NCBI GenBank assembly: GCA_946481105.1
Contig: CAMLMM010000018.1
Coordinates: 1-29,500 of the forward strand
Direction of reading: 5' to 3'
Source of the DNA: an uncultured Alphaproteobacteria bacterium
Lineage (GTDB): Bacteria; Pseudomonadota; Alphaproteobacteria; Micavibrionales; Micavibrionaceae
Length of the DNA stretch: 29,500 nucleotides
Both the position numbers and the translations under genes were made by a program. This document shows, in pieces, positions 7,328-16,042 of the stretch. Position 1 is the stretch's first letter, and the number at the start of each line of letters is the position of its first letter. The notes beneath the pieces are model-generated. The model was not told where the DNA came from. It was given only the letters and a program-made list of their open reading frames with translations, and did no database searches.

Positions 7328-8166
7328 TGTTTTTTGTTCTGTCCAAAGTCCTTTGGTTTGTTTTTTCGCCCCTATCTGTCCTCACAATTGGCTTATGTGC
7401 CGGTGTATTTTTTTATGCGCGGACATGGGCAAAATGGCTCATCCGGTTTTGCGTGGCCTGCCTTGCATTAATCGGGTTTCTGCCAATCGGATATAATTTG
7501 CTTACCTGGCTTGAAAATAAATACCCGGCTGTTGAAGTGGAAAACGTGGATGGCATTATTGTATTGGGTGGGGGCCTTGATCTGAAAACATCAAATGCGC
7601 GGCAGCAGATACAAATAAATGTCAATGCGAACAGGATATGGGAATTTGCGGCGTTATCCCTGCGTTATCCACAGGCAAAGCTTGTTGTGACGGGCGGCGA
7701 AGCCGAGTTTATCGACCAGCCGGGCAGCGAAGCGGAAAAAACCCGTGAAGCCTTGAATATACTGAATATCAAGACTGACAGAATTGTCATTGAAGCAAAA
7801 TCCCGCAATACATATGAAAATATGCAGTTTAGCAAAGAACTCATTCATCCACAGCCTGGGGATAAGTGGTTGTTGATAACTTCGGCCTACCACATGCCGC
7901 GCTCTATGGCGATTTTTAACACAAATGGCTGGAAAGTCATGCCTCACCCGGCAGGATATATCACAAACGGGCAATATCGTTATCTTCCAACCCTTGATGT
8001 TCTTGGGAGTTTTTATCAGTTTCAGGTTGCTGTTAAGGAAATCGTCGGTATCATCGCCTATACCCTGACAGATCGAATCAAAACGGATATTCCTGATGCG
8101 GATAACGCCATTACTGACCCTGTGCCTGATACTGACGCTGCTCCTGCCGCAGGCGGCGTACGCTGA
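7327..8166 (+). CDS. YdcF family (DUF218) membrane-anchored protein, ElyC/SanA-like
   Basis: This 279-residue protein has two N-terminal membrane helices (about 4-24 and 35-55) and a DUF218 domain: DGIIVLGGGLD, LVVTGGEAE, IVIEAKSRNTYENM, and LLITSAYHMPRSMAIF. Relatives such as ElyC and SanA are linked to envelope biogenesis and lipid-carrier metabolism. The ATG at 7327 is preferred over the in-frame TTG just before it because it forms a TGATG junction with the previous stop. The C-terminal ~24 residues are Asp/Pro/Ala-rich and overlap by 71 nt, in another frame, the signal-peptide coding region of the next gene. Position before three peptidoglycan genes supports an envelope role. Confidence 0.88.
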   Translation: MFFVLSKVLWFVFSPLSVLTIGLCAGVFFYARTWAKWLIRFCVACLALIGFLPIGYNLLTWLENKYPAVEVENVDGIIVLGGGLDLKTSNARQQIQINVNANRIWEFAALSLRYPQAKLVVTGGEAEFIDQPGSEAEKTREALNILNIKTDRIVIEAKSRNTYENMQFSKELIHPQPGDKWLLITSAYHMPRSMAIFNTNGWKVMPHPAGYITNGQYRYLPTLDVLGSFYQFQVAVKEIVGIIAYTLTDRIKTDIPDADNAITDPVPDTDAAPAAGGVR

Positions 8167-9088
8167 AAATTTTGCCACATGGCTCACCCGGTTTCGTGCC
8201 GAAGCATTGGCCCGTGGCATTACCTCTGCAACATTCGATATGGCGTTTAATGGCGTCACACCTGACCCGAAAGTTATCACGCTCGACCAGAAACAACCGG
8301 AACGCAGCAAGATGGGTTATGCAACCTATCTGCGCAATGTGATGTCGCAAAAGCGTATTGATAACGGACGTATGCGGTTTCAGGATAACCGCCAGTTATT
8401 AAATCAGATGGAGCGTGCATCCGGTGTCCCTGCGGAAATCATCGTGGCGCTTTGGGGCGTTGAAACAAGTTATGGGGCCAATACAGGTGGCTTTGATCTG
8501 GTGCGGTCATTGGCGACACTCGCCTGGGAAGGTCGCCGCGAAAACTTCTTTAAACAAGAATTGATCGATGCGCTGCTTATTCTGCAGGGCAACCACATTA
8601 CACGCGCCAGTTTCAAGGGGTCATGGGCAGGGGCGATGGGCCAGAACCAGTTTATGCCGTCGAGCTGGCGCAAATTCGCGGTGGACGGCGATGGCGACGG
8701 TCATAAGGACATATGGCAGAACAAGGCTGATATATTCGCCTCGACTGCCAATTACCTGTATCAAAGCGGCTGGAATAGAAATGTAAAATGGGGATGGGCT
8801 GTCCATCTACCACAAAATTACCACCCCCGCCATCTGCGTAAATCAGTGACGGAATGGCTGCGCGAAGGGGTCCGATTTTCGGAAGGTGTTCCTGCTATTG
8901 AATCGCATGCAATTCTGGAGCTGGTTGTACCCGATGGCGGCGAAGGACGTGCCTATCTGGTATCACAGAATTATGAAGTCATCAAAAAATGGAACCGTTC
9001 GACTTATTTTGCCCTGACAGTGGGTTTGCTGTCTGATTACATCGCCAAAGGCGGTGGGGATAACCATGCCCCGCACCTGAACCCTTAA
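8096..9088 (+). CDS. Lytic murein transglycosylase, MltB family
   Basis: This 330-residue exported enzyme cleaves the MurNAc-GlcNAc bond of peptidoglycan to form 1,6-anhydroMurNAc. The signal peptide (1-23, ending QAAYA) has no lipobox cysteine, so the protein is soluble in the periplasm and unlike E. coli MltB itself. The catalytic Glu123 lies in WGVETSYG, and MltB-family motifs follow: RSLATLAWEGRR, GSWAGAMGQNQFMPSSW, VDGDGDG and ANYL. There is no peptidoglycan-binding domain at the C-terminus. The start lies 71 nt inside the YdcF gene; the next in-frame Met would remove the signal peptide, so this start is favoured. It is followed 12 nt later by rlpA. Confidence 0.94.
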   Translation: MRITPLLTLCLILTLLLPQAAYAENFATWLTRFRAEALARGITSATFDMAFNGVTPDPKVITLDQKQPERSKMGYATYLRNVMSQKRIDNGRMRFQDNRQLLNQMERASGVPAEIIVALWGVETSYGANTGGFDLVRSLATLAWEGRRENFFKQELIDALLILQGNHITRASFKGSWAGAMGQNQFMPSSWRKFAVDGDGDGHKDIWQNKADIFASTANYLYQSGWNRNVKWGWAVHLPQNYHPRHLRKSVTEWLREGVRFSEGVPAIESHAILELVVPDGGEGRAYLVSQNYEVIKKWNRSTYFALTVGLLSDYIAKGGGDNHAPHLNP

Positions 9089-9100
9089 CCCGAGACATTC

Positions 9101-10066
9101 ATGAAAAAACTTCTCTGCTTGTTACTGCTCATGCCATTCTTCCTGACTGGCTGTACCGAAGTCCAATACGGCTCACATTTATTCAAAAGCTGGCAGGGGC
9201 CGGATCCTCATGCCGGAAACACACGTACGCAACAAGGGACGTTCAAAGTGGGTAAGCCCTATAAGGTGATGGGCCGCACCTATTACCCGGCTGAAACATA
9301 TAACTATGTCGAGACGGGCATCGCATCCTGGTATGGGCCGGGCTTCCATGGCGGAAAAACCGCCAGCGGGGAACGCTATGACCAGAACGAATTGACGGCG
9401 GCGCACCGCACCTTGCAGATGCCGTCGCTGGTGCGGGTCACCAACCTCGATAATGGACGTGCCGTAGTGGTGCGGGTAAATGACCGTGGTCCGTTTGCCA
9501 AAGGCCGTATTATTGACGTGTCGGGCAAAGCTGCCAAACTTCTTGGTATGGTTGGAACAGGGACCGCACGCGTAAAACTTGAGTTACTGGAAAATGAAAG
9601 CCGCGCTTTGGCGAGTGCAGCCCGCAGCGGCCAGTCGACAAAAGGAATGGAGGTGGCCTATAACGAAACAGGACGCCTGCCGATTTCTTATCAGGCTCCA
9701 CGCGGTCCGGTTATGTCGGATATGCCATCGACAGAATCTGAATTGGCCAGTGCAGCACAAGCTGATTCCGTGCCAGGACATGTTCAGAATGGGCGGTTCT
9801 ATCCAAATCCAGTGGTCACCCAAAAACCTGTGACAAAAACCAGCCTTTATGTTCAGGCTGGTGCGTTCGGGGTTGAAAGCAATGCGTTACGCCTGTCGCA
9901 AAAACTGGCGGAAATTGCTCCGGCGCGGGTTGAATCGGGCACGTATAACGGTAAGATTCTTTACAAAGTCCGCCTTGGCCCCCTTGACAGTGTGCGCTCA
10001 GCCGATAATGTCCTTTCCAGGGTTCTGGCCAAGGGCCAATCTGACGCCATCATCGTTGTTCAATAA
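9101..10066 (+). CDS. rlpA: RlpA-like septal lytic transglycosylase, lipoprotein
   Basis: This 321-residue lipoprotein has a signal peptide with lipobox LTGC (Cys18). A double-psi beta-barrel follows (about 68-165: GIASWYGPGFHGG, TASGERYDQ, LTAAHRTLQMPS, VRVNDRGPF, DVSGKAAKLLG), then a low-complexity linker and a C-terminal SPOR domain (about 245-321, SLYVQAGAF at its start). RlpA enzymes cut glycan strands lacking stem peptides, and the SPOR domain targets such denuded glycan at the division septum. It lies 18 nt before the D-Ala-D-Ala carboxypeptidase gene. The pairing of rlpA with a dacA-type gene and tmk is common in Alphaproteobacteria. All key domains are intact. Confidence 0.95.
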   Translation: MKKLLCLLLLMPFFLTGCTEVQYGSHLFKSWQGPDPHAGNTRTQQGTFKVGKPYKVMGRTYYPAETYNYVETGIASWYGPGFHGGKTASGERYDQNELTAAHRTLQMPSLVRVTNLDNGRAVVVRVNDRGPFAKGRIIDVSGKAAKLLGMVGTGTARVKLELLENESRALASAARSGQSTKGMEVAYNETGRLPISYQAPRGPVMSDMPSTESELASAAQADSVPGHVQNGRFYPNPVVTQKPVTKTSLYVQAGAFGVESNALRLSQKLAEIAPARVESGTYNGKILYKVRLGPLDSVRSADNVLSRVLAKGQSDAIIVVQ

Positions 10067-10084
10067 TAAATCTGGAAACATTCT

Positions 10085-11245
10085 ATGAAGATTTTCACTG
10101 CCTTTATTCTTTCCTTTTTCGCTATGACGACTGCGGTCTGGGCGCAGGCATTGTCGGTGCCTGAAACCTTGGCGAAGAATGCCTATATTATTGATTATGA
10201 TACCGGCACCGTTCTTTATGAGAAGAATGCCAATGAAAAGGTACCAACGGCCTCGATGTCCAAAGTACTGACGACCATTGTCGTTTATGATGCTCTGAAA
10301 TCCGGCAAGCTGACCATGGATATGATGCTGCCGGTTAGCCAGCGCGCGTGGGAGAAGAGTGATCCGAAACTCGGGGAATCAACCATGTTTCTGCCCCTGA
10401 ATTCGATGGCCAAGGTAGAAGACCTTATACGCGGCGTGGTTATCCAGTCGGGGAATGATGCCTGTATCGTATTGGCTGAAGGTGTCGCCGGGTCCGAAGA
10501 GAATTTCGTGGCGATGATGAATCAGAAAGCCGAAGAAATTGGCATGAAGGATAGCCATTTTATGAATTCGACGGGTGTGGATGATCCAAACCATTATTCA
10601 ACACCGCGTGATCTGGCTGTTATGGGGGCTTACCTGATCCGCCATTATCCGGAAGACTATAAATATTATTCCGAAAAGGAATTCGTTTATAACAATATCA
10701 AGCAGGGCAACCGTAACCCGCTCCTCTACCGTGGTATCGGCGCGGACGGTATCAAGACGGGCCATACATCGACCGCTGGTTATGGTCTGATTGGTTCAGG
10801 TGTTGCGGGTGGGCGCCGCGTGATTGTGGTGATAAACGGCACAAAATCCATGCAGGAACGCGCGGATGAAGCATCCAAGCTGATGCATTGGGCGTTGGTG
10901 TCGTTTAAGAATATGGATCTGGTTAAAAGGGATGTGGTTGTGGCAAAGGCCCCGGTTGTACTGGGCACGGCACGTGAAGTGGAATTGACGGCGGCGGAAG
11001 ATATCCGCGCAACAGTCCCATCCTTTACCAAGACGCCAGCTCAATTGACGGCGACATTCAATGCGCCGCTGAAAGCTCCGGTGAAGGCAGGTGATAAAGT
11101 TGGCTCCATTCTCGTAACGTTGGCGAATGGAACAACGCAGGAAGTGCCGCTGATTGCCAAGACAGACGTACCTGAAGCGCCGTTCTTCTCGCGCCTAGTT
11201 GAAAAATTCATGATCATGATTGTGGGCGTTCCGAAATATCAATGA
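10085..11245 (+). CDS. D-alanyl-D-alanine carboxypeptidase (PBP5/6 type)
   Basis: This 386-residue low-molecular-weight penicillin-binding protein trims the terminal D-Ala from peptidoglycan stem peptides in the periplasm. The signal peptide spans 1-20 (ending VWA). Active-site motifs are the nucleophile Ser57 in SMSK (57-60), SGN (122-124) and KTG (224-226). A PBP5-type beta-rich C-terminal domain spans about 275-365, and a hydrophobic amphipathic end (FFSRLVEKFMIMIVGV) probably anchors it to the membrane. The stop overlaps the tmk start by 4 nt (ATGA), so translation is probably coupled. The usual name in this position is dacA, dacC or dacF; I leave the symbol blank because paralogues are common. 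Confidence 0.95.
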   Translation: MKIFTAFILSFFAMTTAVWAQALSVPETLAKNAYIIDYDTGTVLYEKNANEKVPTASMSKVLTTIVVYDALKSGKLTMDMMLPVSQRAWEKSDPKLGESTMFLPLNSMAKVEDLIRGVVIQSGNDACIVLAEGVAGSEENFVAMMNQKAEEIGMKDSHFMNSTGVDDPNHYSTPRDLAVMGAYLIRHYPEDYKYYSEKEFVYNNIKQGNRNPLLYRGIGADGIKTGHTSTAGYGLIGSGVAGGRRVIVVINGTKSMQERADEASKLMHWALVSFKNMDLVKRDVVVAKAPVVLGTAREVELTAAEDIRATVPSFTKTPAQLTATFNAPLKAPVKAGDKVGSILVTLANGTTQEVPLIAKTDVPEAPFFSRLVEKFMIMIVGVPKYQ

Positions 11246-11889
11246 CACGCGGTTTATTCATCACGTTTGAAGGAGGCGAGGGGGCCGGAAAAAGCACCCA
11301 GTGCAAACGCCTGAAAACGGCGTTGGAAAATGATGGTCATGACGTTGTTTTAACGCGTGAGCCGGGCGGCGTGCCCGAAGCTGAAAAAATCCGTGATCTG
11401 CTAGTTCAGCGTGATGGCGGTAACTGGACGCCGATGGCGGAGTGTTTGCTGTTTTTTGCCGCGCGCCAGATGCATGTCGAAACGCTGATTGAACCGGCTC
11501 TAGCCGCTGGAAACATCGTTATCTGCGACCGCTTTACGGACTCAACTGTGGCGTATCAGGGCTATGGCCATGGATTTGATATTGGCACAATTCGCAGCAT
11601 CGAAAAAACTACGCTGGGTAATTTTACGCCAGACATGACGTTTCTACTCGATTTGCCTGTCGCCGACGGCCTTAGACGCTCATTGAAGCAAAAAGATGCA
11701 GCGCAGGGCCGGGAAAATACCGAAGACCGTTTTGAAAAGCTGGACACCAGTTTCCATGAAAAACTGCGTCAGGGGTTTTTGACAATTGCCCGCGAAAATC
11801 CAAATCGTGTTCATGTGGTCGATGCGACCCAGGACGCTGATAATGTGTTCAATGTCATTTACGGCAAGGTAAGACAATATGCTGTTTGA
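11242..11889 (+). CDS. tmk: dTMP (thymidylate) kinase
   Basis: This is a 215-residue cytosolic enzyme converting dTMP to dTDP with ATP, an essential step of dTTP synthesis. The P-loop GGEGAGKST (11-19) directly follows the FITFE strand. DR-motif CDRFTDSTVAYQGYG and the TREPGG segment (substrate binding) are present, and the LID region contains NTEDRFEKLD. Length is normal. The ATGA start overlaps the previous stop and there is no separate ribosome binding site, so it relies on coupling. holB begins inside its last 11 nt. The tmk-holB pair is a widely conserved order. Confidence 0.97.
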   Translation: MTRGLFITFEGGEGAGKSTQCKRLKTALENDGHDVVLTREPGGVPEAEKIRDLLVQRDGGNWTPMAECLLFFAARQMHVETLIEPALAAGNIVICDRFTDSTVAYQGYGHGFDIGTIRSIEKTTLGNFTPDMTFLLDLPVADGLRRSLKQKDAAQGRENTEDRFEKLDTSFHEKLRQGFLTIARENPNRVHVVDATQDADNVFNVIYGKVRQYAV

Positions 11890-12997
11890 CGACAACACCG
11901 CTGAAGATGATGATGTCATGCTCTTTGATGAAGAGGATGATGAATCTCCCGTCGATTCCGGCCCGGCGGAAATAGCGATAGCCCGGGCCACAGAGTATCT
12001 TATCGGCCATGAAAAAATCGAGCAGCAATTGCTGAATATGATTGATGGCGGGCGGTTCCCGCATGGGCTGATTTTTTCTGGTCCGTCTGGTGTCGGGAAA
12101 AGCGTGATGGCGTATCGGCTGGCACGCTATCTGTTTGCCAGCGCAGCTAAGGAAGATAAGGGACCAGGCCTGTTCGGCGATGAACCGGAAAAATCTACAT
12201 CGCTTCATGTCAGGCATGACGATCCGGTGTTTACGAGAGTTGCCAGCGGTGGCAACCCGGACCTTTTAATTATCGAACGCCCGGTGGATGAAAAAACCGG
12301 GCGGCAGAAGGGCGTGGTTCCCGTCGATGAAATCCGCAAGATCGCCCCGTTTATGCGCCTGACATCATCCATTGAAAATGGCTGGCGGATTGTGATTGTC
12401 GATGATGCCGACACGATGACACGGCAATCGCAGAACTCGCTGCTGAAAATTCTGGAAGAACCGCCGGAGCGGTCATTACTTATATTAATTGCGCACCGGG
12501 CAGGGGCGTTATTGCCAACGGTCTATTCCCGTTGTGTGCATCTGCCGTATAGCAAACTGGACGATGCGCCGGTCGCGGCGGCGCTTGAGGGACGCGCGCC
12601 CAAGGATACCATTCCGCAAATTGTGGCAATGGCCGAAGGCAGCCTGGGAATGGCATATGATTATGCCGCTCCGGAACATGCTGAACTGATTTCCCAATCT
12701 CTTGGATTATTGCGTGATTTTCCAGTGCTCAGTTGGTCATCCGTTCAGAATTTTGCCGATACGTTCGGCAATAAGGGGAATGATGATGCACAGCGTATTT
12801 TTCGTGAATGTATGTTGTGGCTAGCAGGCGCCTTGGTGCGTAGTAAATTACCGGGGTTTGATGGCCTGCGCGCCCTGCCAATGGAACGCCGTCTGAAAAT
12901 CTATGACGGGTTGCGCGCGCATTTCGACCGCTGCCTGCTGGGCAACCTCGATAAACGCTTCCTGATTATGGGCGCGTATATGGTTTTTGAGACTTGA
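11879..12997 (+). CDS. holB: DNA polymerase III subunit delta'
   Basis: This is a 372-residue clamp-loader subunit of the AAA+ family, working with DnaX and delta to load the beta sliding clamp. The Walker A motif is GPSGVGKS (about 66-73), the Walker B-like segment is VIVDDADTM, and LLKILEEPPE and an SRC arginine-finger motif follow. The P-loop is well preserved, as in other alphaproteobacterial HolB proteins and unlike E. coli. Unusual is the first ~35 residues: a strongly acidic extension in which MLFDD and VMLFDEED occur about 14 residues apart, like a small duplication. The C-terminal domain is of normal type. The gene overlaps tmk by 11 nt and ends 3 nt before the stop of a convergent minus-strand gene. 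Confidence 0.93.
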   Translation: MLFDDNTAEDDDVMLFDEEDDESPVDSGPAEIAIARATEYLIGHEKIEQQLLNMIDGGRFPHGLIFSGPSGVGKSVMAYRLARYLFASAAKEDKGPGLFGDEPEKSTSLHVRHDDPVFTRVASGGNPDLLIIERPVDEKTGRQKGVVPVDEIRKIAPFMRLTSSIENGWRIVIVDDADTMTRQSQNSLLKILEEPPERSLLILIAHRAGALLPTVYSRCVHLPYSKLDDAPVAAALEGRAPKDTIPQIVAMAEGSLGMAYDYAAPEHAELISQSLGLLRDFPVLSWSSVQNFADTFGNKGNDDAQRIFRECMLWLAGALVRSKLPGFDGLRALPMERRLKIYDGLRAHFDRCLLGNLDKRFLIMGAYMVFET

Positions 12998-13000
12998 TAT

Positions 13001-13591
13001 TTAGGGTGCATGAGAAGCCAAATTGGTGGCATGATCCCTACGGATGAGATTCCATTTTTTTGTTTGTACATTTTTAAGAGCAAATGTGTCTAATCCAACT
13101 TCTGTTGCAATAAGCGTTGTTGCCGGGAGCATGATAGAAAGTCCATTTGGTCCGTATAACCAGTAACTGATCCCATTCATACCTGCGACCGTCAAAACAT
13201 TTTTGAGCATATGCCTTTGTGTTTTTATCTTCAAAACATCGATGTCGGAATTTGATGCGGGGTAATATCCTGAGCTTGGCTGTGTATCAAAAAGAAAATA
13301 TTTTTGGAGGTAATCCATATCGTGGCAAAATGTTTTACGTTCAGCAAAACGCCCCGCAGTGAGGGCGATGGCGGCGACGACAAAAGGAAGTGTGATACTC
13401 CGGGTATCACTTACACCGTCTGACATTAAGGCTGCCGATGCAATAAACGCCGAGGCTAAAGTGGCTGCCGTCGATTTTTTATTAAACAACCATTCCAATG
13501 GTGTCGCGTTGGCAGGTGATCTGTCCAGATTGAGAAATCTGGATGTATAAGCAGGCGGGCGTGGTAAGCGCGTTTTCATGCGGGTTAACAT
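13001..13591 (-). CDS. Uncharacterised membrane protein, 196 residues
   Basis: I do not recognise this protein. It has a basic N-terminal 25 residues, two hydrophobic segments (about 41-57 and 65-83), a polar middle (85-128) with one Cys89 in KTFCHDMD, and a second hydrophobic pair (about 131-168). This suggests four membrane helices with both ends inside the cell, or two hairpins. The initiator is uncertain: ATG at 13591 and ATG at 13579 are both possible and neither has a strong ribosome binding site. It lies on the minus strand between holB and metG, which are normally close neighbours on the same strand, and its stop is 3 nt from that of holB. It could be a late insertion. Function unknown. 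Confidence 0.65.
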   Translation of the reverse strand: MLTRMKTRLPRPPAYTSRFLNLDRSPANATPLEWLFNKKSTAATLASAFIASAALMSDGVSDTRSITLPFVVAAIALTAGRFAERKTFCHDMDYLQKYFLFDTQPSSGYYPASNSDIDVLKIKTQRHMLKNVLTVAGMNGISYWLYGPNGLSIMLPATTLIATEVGLDTFALKNVQTKKWNLIRRDHATNLASHAP

Positions 13592-13694
13592 ATCTATTGT
13601 CTATAATTATGTCAACATTGGCCGCTATAGGCACTAAAACACTGGAAAACCTGCGGAAATCGGCTATAACAGGGACAAATAGAAAGAAAAGATA

Positions 13695-15242
13695 ATGCCA
13701 GCCGATAAGAAATCTTATTACATCACCACACCCATTTACTATGTGAATGACAAGCCGCATTTGGGGCATACCTATACGACCATCGCGTGTGATGTGCTGG
13801 CGCGGTTCAAACGCCTGGATGGATATAATGTCCGCTTTATGACAGGTACGGATGAGCATGGCCTGAAAGTAAAACAATCCGCTGAGAAAGCAGGCATTGA
13901 CCCGCAAACATTTACCGACCAGGTATCGCAGAATTTCCGTGACCTGTGCGGGGCCATGAATTTCTCGAATGACGATTTTATCCGCACGACCGAAGAGCGT
14001 CATATCAAGGCGTGCCAGGCGCTGTGGAATACACTGGTCGAGCGCGGTGAAATTTACCTCGATAAATACGCCGGATGGTATGCTGTGCGTGACGAAGCCT
14101 ATTACGCCGAAGACGAATTGCGTGATGGCCCGAATGGGAAGAAAATCGCGCCAAGTGGTGCCGAAGTCGAATGGATGGAAGAAGAAAGCTATTTCTTCCG
14201 CCTGTCGGCCTGGGGTGACAAGCTGATGGAATTCTATGCGGCGCATCCTGATTTCTGCATGCCGGAAACGCGCTTCAACGAAGTAAAAAGCTTCGTAAAA
14301 AGCGGTCTGAAGGATTTGTCTGTATCGCGTACCACGTTTGACTGGGGTGTTCCGGTTCCGGGTAATGAAAAACACGTCATGTATGTGTGGATTGACGCGC
14401 TGACCAATTACCTGACGGTGGCGGGCTACCCGAATAGCATTGAAGAATTCTGGCCCGCCGACTTGCACATGGTTGGGAAAGACATTCTGCGCTTCCACGC
14501 GGTGTACTGGCCGGCCTTCCTGATGGCGGCGGGGATTGCTCCGCCGAAACGCGTGTTCGCGCATGGCTGGTGGACGATTGAGGGCGAGAAAATGTCGAAA
14601 TCGGTCGGCAATGTGATTTCACCCTACGACCTGATTCAGAAATATGGTGTTGACGCCTCCCGTTTCTTCGTGCTGCGCGAAGTACCATTCGGCAATGATG
14701 GCGATTTCTCGCATGCCAATGCACTGGCACGTATCAATTCTGACCTCGCCAATGGCTTGGGTAATCTGGCGCAACGGACATTGTCGTTCATTTATAAAAA
14801 CTGCGATGGGAAAATCCCCGCTCCAGCCGATATGACCGACAATGATAAGGCTTTGCTGCATAAAGCGCAGACCGAGATGCTGAAAAATGTCCGTGCTGAA
14901 CTGGATATGCAAAAATTCCACAAGGCGCTGGAGGCTATCTGGGATGTCGTGAACGCCGCCAACGTCTATATCGATGTCGAAGCGCCATGGTCACTGAAAA
15001 AGACCGACACAGTGCGCATGGGTACGGTGCTGTATGTCCTGACGGAAACAATTCGCTGCCTGTCGCTGATGATTCAGCCGGTGATGCCTGAAAGTGCCGC
15101 CAAGATGCTCGACCAACTAGCTATTGCTGATGGTAACCGCGATTTCAGTCGCCTGTCACCCGCACATGCCATGAAGCCGGGCGCGGCAATTGACCAGCCG
15201 CAGGGCGTATTCCCGCGTCTGGTGGAAGAGAAAGCTGCATAA
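13695..15242 (+). CDS. metG: Methionyl-tRNA synthetase
   Basis: This is a 515-residue class I aminoacyl-tRNA synthetase that charges tRNA-Met in the cytosol. The HIGH motif appears as HLGH in NDKPHLGHTYTT near the N-terminus, and the KMSKS motif in EGEKMSKSVGN. The connective peptide has the form without zinc-knuckle cysteines (YAVRDEAYYAEDEL, then SGAEVEWMEEESYFFRLS), so this is the short type. The C-terminal EMAP-like tRNA-binding domain of E. coli MetG is absent, as is common in Alphaproteobacteria. The upstream GA-rich stretch is only a fair ribosome binding site. The tatD gene begins 2 nt after the stop. Confidence 0.97.
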   Translation: MPADKKSYYITTPIYYVNDKPHLGHTYTTIACDVLARFKRLDGYNVRFMTGTDEHGLKVKQSAEKAGIDPQTFTDQVSQNFRDLCGAMNFSNDDFIRTTEERHIKACQALWNTLVERGEIYLDKYAGWYAVRDEAYYAEDELRDGPNGKKIAPSGAEVEWMEEESYFFRLSAWGDKLMEFYAAHPDFCMPETRFNEVKSFVKSGLKDLSVSRTTFDWGVPVPGNEKHVMYVWIDALTNYLTVAGYPNSIEEFWPADLHMVGKDILRFHAVYWPAFLMAAGIAPPKRVFAHGWWTIEGEKMSKSVGNVISPYDLIQKYGVDASRFFVLREVPFGNDGDFSHANALARINSDLANGLGNLAQRTLSFIYKNCDGKIPAPADMTDNDKALLHKAQTEMLKNVRAELDMQKFHKALEAIWDVVNAANVYIDVEAPWSLKKTDTVRMGTVLYVLTETIRCLSLMIQPVMPESAAKMLDQLAIADGNRDFSRLSPAHAMKPGAAIDQPQGVFPRLVEEKAA

Positions 15243-15244
15243 CC

Positions 15245-16042
15245 GTGTGGATCGATAGTCACTGCCATCTGGATCACAACAAATTTACGCCCGAAAACGG
15301 CCTGGATGGCGTTCTGGCGGCGACCAAGGCGGCGGGTGTCGATGGCATGTTATCCATCAACTGCCAGATTGTCGAAGAATTTGACGATCTGCTGAACATG
15401 GTCAAACCGTTGCCAAATGTCTGGTGCACGGTGGGTACGCACCCGCACGAAGCCAGCCGTGAGGACGAAAAATCGGTCACGCTGGAAAAACTGATTGAAC
15501 TGGCGTCATCTGACCCGAAAGTTATCGGCATTGGCGAATGCGGCCTCGATTATTACTATAAAAATTCATCCGTGGAAGATCAGCATGATTGTTTTCGCAA
15601 GCATATCCGTGCCTGCCTCGCGCTGGATATGCCGGTCATTATCCATGCACGTGATGCCGATGACGACCTTATCCGCCTGATACGCGAAGAAACAAACGGG
15701 AAGGGGATGCGTGGCATCATGCATTGCTTTTCCAGCTCTACTAAAATGGGACATGAAGCGCTGGATTTAGGTCTGCATATTTCGTTTTCCGGGATACTGA
15801 CGTTTAAAAAATCCGAAGAATTGCGATCCTTTGCCAAAGATGTGCCGCTGGACCGGTTGCTCGTGGAAACCGACTCGCCGTATCTGGCGCCGGAACCACA
15901 TCGCGGGCAGATGAACACACCTGCTTATGTGCCGCTGACGGGCGCGGTGCTTGCGGAATTGAAAAATGTTTCTGCTGACGAGATGGCAAAAATCACCACG
16001 GAAAATTTCTTTAATCTATTCCGTACAGCACAGCTTATTTAG
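15245..16042 (+). CDS. TatD family metal-dependent hydrolase (YcfH-like)
   Basis: This is a 265-residue TIM-barrel metallohydrolase of the TatD group, probably a DNase or deaminated-nucleotide-related enzyme; E. coli relatives are TatD, YcfH and YjjV. Metal and active-site motifs are all present: SHCHLD (two His), GECGLDYY (Glu), IIHARDA (His), MHCFSSS (His) and VETDSPYLAPEP (Asp). The initiator is GTG at 15245, giving VWIDSHCHLD, the standard family start. It sits 2 nt after metG, so it is coupled. The stop overlaps by 8 nt the end of the convergent minus-strand gene. Place in the metG-tatD-MBL order supports the YcfH subgroup. Confidence 0.95.
   Translation: MWIDSHCHLDHNKFTPENGLDGVLAATKAAGVDGMLSINCQIVEEFDDLLNMVKPLPNVWCTVGTHPHEASREDEKSVTLEKLIELASSDPKVIGIGECGLDYYYKNSSVEDQHDCFRKHIRACLALDMPVIIHARDADDDLIRLIREETNGKGMRGIMHCFSSSTKMGHEALDLGLHISFSGILTFKKSEELRSFAKDVPLDRLLVETDSPYLAPEPHRGQMNTPAYVPLTGAVLAELKNVSADEMAKITTENFFNLFRTAQLI

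Noticed and set aside
13310..13335. Shared CHDMD residues in the proteins of 13001-13591 and 16035-17024, considered as a sign of common origin
   Set aside because: The similarity stops at these five residues; surroundings, membrane content and export signals differ, so it is probably chance.
13482..14564. A 360-residue open frame on the minus strand across metG
   Set aside because: It lies antisense to metG, which has all synthetase motifs; the translation has no recognisable domain, is rich in Arg/His/Ile as shadow frames are, and would also overlap the gene at 13001-13591.
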